NCBI GenBank assembly: GCA_037013685.1
Contig: CM072886.1
Span: 61,682,933-61,746,932 of the forward strand
Direction: 5' to 3'
Origin: Acridotheres tristis
Taxonomy: Eukaryota > Chordata > Aves > Passeriformes > Sturnidae
DNA: 64,000 nucleotides
In this document: positions 60,920-64,000 of the stretch, one piece after another
Layout: each line of letters opens with the position of its first letter
How positions within the stretch are numbered: the stretch's first letter is position 1
Notes under the pieces: model-generated
Told to the model about the DNA's origin: nothing
The model's database searches: none
The model's input: only the letters and a program-made list of their open reading frames with translations
Position numbers and translations under genes: made by a program

Positions 60920-62251
60920 AATTTAATGAGGATTCAGCACGGTCTGCTCTCCCAAGGCACACAAAGCTCCATCCCTGCATCCTGTTGGAGCTGCTGCTTT
61001 CAAAGGGCGTTGCATTCATGTAACATGACTGGATGTGATCACATGCCCAGTGCATCTGAGACTGCTCCAGTTGGAAAATTGAACTACCAAATCTGTGCTT
61101 GCCCACAACATGGAGTGTAATCATCACTAGTCTGTTCCTCCTCCTTGTATCTGTCATGGCCTTTTTGATAAGGAATTGCAGTGGACTGAAATTACAGATG
61201 GTTAATCTTTTGCCTTCTCACAGGAATGGTGCTGGGCTTTAACAGGTCTGCTTGTTTTGCAGGGAACAGAGGCTGGTAGCTGAGGAGGTTCCCTCTTTGG
61301 GTGGATATATCTTCCTTGCCCAGTCTATCATTGCATTCAGACTCCAATTCCACCATTGCTCATGAATGAGCTAAACAGTAAACTCAATAGACTGCAAATT
61401 AAACAGAAACACAGTTCCTAAACTTGCCTGGATGATTCTCTGTTGCCACCTCATTTGTGAAGAGACTGCAATAGCTGATCCAAACCTGAAAATATAGGGC
61501 TGCTCTGATCCAGTCTTCATTTTTTTCCTTCCCTCTTCTGAGTACCCTGTTTTGCCTTCTGTAAGCACACAGCAAAGCTGACAACCAGACTGGTTTGTTG
61601 TGTGCTTGAAGTGTGAAGTTCAGGTTGAGTTTATTGTCGGTGCTGTGGGTATGGTCAAATCACAGACTCGATGGCAAATGGCCTTCATAACCATCACTGT
61701 GGTGTTGCTAGATATGATTGAGCCACTTCCTGCAGTGTTTTGGCAGAAAGCTTTTTTTGATAAGCCCTACTCTGTCTAGACCCCCATGACAATTTCATTC
61801 CACTAAAACAGTCCTTTTCCACAGAGAAGCAACAGACAGCTTCCATCAAGCCCAGTCTTTTCCCTTGGGAGGGTTGAAATGATGTGGCTGGTCATGCAGG
61901 AAATCCAGCCCACATAATGAAGTGCCCCCTCTTCTCCTACAGCAGGCTAATGCAAACAACCAGCACCTGATGCTGATGATGTGTGGGGAGGTGTATATCG
62001 GCCTGTGCTTCTGCCAGCTCCCTGGGCAGCTGCAGTGGTGTCTGGCTCATTTTTTGGGAGGGCTGGGTCCCACAGAGTTGTCTCAAAATCTCAACTTTGC
62101 ATTTGCTCCTACTGCAGTTGCAGAAGGTCTTCTTTCATGTCTTGATCAGTTGTGGTAGCACACAAAGCTAGATTTTGCAAGACAAAGGTGAAGTGGCCGG
62201 TGATTTCATCAGAGGCTGATGTTGGGGGTGTTGCTGTGGATGGTTTAGCAG

Positions 62252-62280
62252 GCAGGTGATGTGTTGTGAAAATCACCTGC
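62252..62280. repeat. 9-bp inverted repeat of CAGGTG E-boxes
   Basis: GCAGGTGAT (62252-62260) and ATCACCTGC (62272-62280) are exact reverse complements with an 11-bp spacer. Each arm carries CAGGTG/CACCTG, the ZEB/SNAIL-type E-box. The same motif pair occurs with a 5-bp spacer at 9442-9460. Factor binding is inferred from the motif only. Confidence 0.7.
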
Positions 62281-64000
62281 AAAAGTCTTTCTCTGAGGTA
62301 AGGCTGTAATACTTGCCCATCCCTTAGCTTGATGCAGATGAAGGGTTGGAGAGTTTGCAGAGAAATGATGCAATTCTCATACTGCTTATGATGTTTTTGC
62401 AAGGCTAAGAGCAAATAATCTTGAAATGAGCTGGCAGGTTTATGATTGGGTTTTATGAGCTTTTACGATGTTTATAATCTGGCATTGAACTTGCAGTTTA
62501 AGAGGTGAAAGGTTTAAAGGAACACAGTAGCAAAGGTGTACTTGCTGAATTTCTTCTGGGTGAAATTTTAACATACATCTTAGATGCTTCCCTGATGTGG
62601 CAGGTTTCTTGAAGTATGGCCTGTGCAGTTCACGGTGAGTGTGTCACTGAGTAAAATGGACTCCATCCATATCATATGTTCCATAGAGGAAAGAATTGAA
62701 CAGAAAATGTGATTTTGCCTTCTCTAAGGAAGGACATGGATTGGAGGCAACTGCCTTGTTTGGTGTGACTGCCTAGGCCCCAAAATGCAGCCTTTGCCAT
62801 TTACATTTAAATCCCAGCCTCAGAAATACTGTACGTTGTCAATTCCTGCTTCTTTGTTGTTTTTCTGGTACCAGTAAAATCCAAAGTCCCCTGCAGTTTT
62901 TAAACTGGAATTCTTAAATTATGGCCTTCTTCCATGGTACCTTTGGAGAAAATGAATGGATTTTTCCTACTCCTTTTCTTGTGATTCTGCATCTGCTTCT
63001 TTTGATGGATGTGTGCTTCAGAGGTCCTGCCTGCAGATGTTTGCATACGTACGGCACAAGCCTGTTCTTACTTAACTATCCATTTCTGTTTTCCTGTGTT
63101 ATCTCCTATTGCTCCGTGGGGCTCGGTGAGCAGCAGGTTTGCTGCTGGCTAGCTTTTTGAGGTTTCTCTTATGCACAGTACTGTATTTGTCTCCTGGTTC
63201 TTTGATTTGTAATGTTTTGCCTTTGATTGCTGCAGAAGGTATAAACAAGCCTGTCAAAACCTTGTTTAGCGCGCAGATTCTGTGGGGGTGGCTGGCAGCC
63301 TCAGACCCTAAAATAGATCTAGCAATGTACTGAACGGCTTAAAACCCTGGGAATTTAATTTGATCTTTCTTGTTGCCTTAAATATTGGGACTGAATGAGA
63401 ATTTTCTCTTAACAGAACAGAAGGTGAGCATGTTGATTTGTGACAGTAATGGAAGAAGGGTCCAGACCTGGTGTCATTGAGATGCTCTTCTGTAATCAGA
63501 GGCTGGGCTTAGCTGTGGGTAGTGGCTTGTCTGCTGTAAGTCACCATACCTGGGAAGGGGAGTGCTGCATCCTCTGATGTTACAGCATCCATGGGGACGG
63601 TTGTTCTGAAATGCTTCCCTGGACCCTGTTGTGGGATAGTCATTGTAGGAAAATCTAAAGTAGTCCCTCATGGTTTTAGCATCTGTTTTATGCTGGCTTT
63701 GTGAAGGAAGAAAGAGGGAGCTGCAAAATCACGCAGGGCTTCCTTTTTTCCCTCCTCTTTTTCATGTAGCACCATGCAGTTAGTAATATCATAGCTGGGG
63801 TTTTCAGTTGTGGTGGTGTGAAGGTAACAATGATTTGGCTTCAACGTGCTGCAACAGCTGCAGAATTCATTGGAGCTTAGAAGCCTGTGAGTTATAGCTG
63901 TGATGCCATTTACAGCTTTTATGGAAGAGCTCTTAAATTTGTGAAATGTGTTACTTTTTGAAGCGCATTATATTTGTAATTTGAATTCTCTAAAATCCTG

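Larger units (their letters stand above)
54909..64000. other. Non-coding DNA, no gene seen
   Basis: AT-rich stretches alternate with GC-richer ones (55.7-57.3 kb). The separately listed items are a 24-bp duplication, a G-quadruplex motif, CCTT and TTTG microsatellites, a T19 run and an inverted E-box pair. A small GCTGCG...CGCAGC hairpin lies at 58931-58950. Overlapping open frames of up to 124 codons at 55.5-56.1 kb lack any recognisable domain. I see no gene. Confidence 0.6.

Noticed and set aside
1..64000. tRNA, rRNA, snoRNA, CRISPR arrays, LTRs or retroviral genes
   Set aside because: I looked for tRNA B-box words, regularly spaced direct repeats, and reverse-transcriptase or gag-like motifs in the open frames, and saw none. 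A covariance-model or HMM search would be needed to exclude degraded copies.

Overview
This window reads as vertebrate nuclear DNA without a recognisable gene. It is AT-rich and poor in CpG, has no operon-like gene packing, and contains no open frame I can match to a known protein family. Simple repeats, homopolymer runs and isolated splice-like signals are scattered through it. Dense mammalian-type interspersed repeats are absent over 64 kb. The only transposon relic I can argue for is a short 3'-end fragment resembling the CR1 LINE family near 50.3 kb. Together these favour a bird or another sauropsid. That is inference, not proof.

The most informative whole-window signal is strand asymmetry. 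I hand-counted 21 evenly spaced 60-base lines (1,260 bases) and found A 343, T 396, G 302, C 219. G exceeded C in 18 of the 21 lines. Long T runs lie on the + strand (27, 21, 19, 15 and 13 bases), while the longest A run I saw is 13. An excess of G and T on one strand is typical of the sense strand of long-transcribed DNA, so the simplest reading is a large intron, or introns, of a gene transcribed on the + strand.

Layout. 1-13 kb: AT-rich non-coding DNA with a CpG-rich patch at 4.27-4.51 kb holding an 11-bp tandem repeat, a strong splice-acceptor-like site at 9.87 kb and possible old repeat debris near 7 kb. 13-25 kb: non-coding, with a 182-codon orphan open frame on the minus strand at 14 kb and a 17-bp perfect inverted repeat at 23.15 kb. 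25-31 kb: featureless. 31-37 kb: the richest part, with a 22-bp perfect palindrome, a duplicated forkhead-like element, three perfect octamer motifs within about 1 kb and a small CpG-dense patch at 35.7 kb with an ATG in good context. 37-45 kb: T-rich and T/G-rich low complexity. 45.9-47.4 kb: a second zone of retained CpGs with an exon-like segment and an octamer. 48-64 kb: AT-rich with the CR1-like tail, a palindromic TGATAT array, a (TTTG)n microsatellite, a 24-bp tandem duplication and a canonical G-quadruplex motif.

I found no protein-coding gene, tRNA, rRNA, known microRNA, CRISPR array or integrated virus that I can support. I do not see an undescribed multi-gene system here. The points worth a second look are the strand asymmetry, three CpG-retaining patches, a few exon-like segments and several exact symmetric or duplicated motifs.
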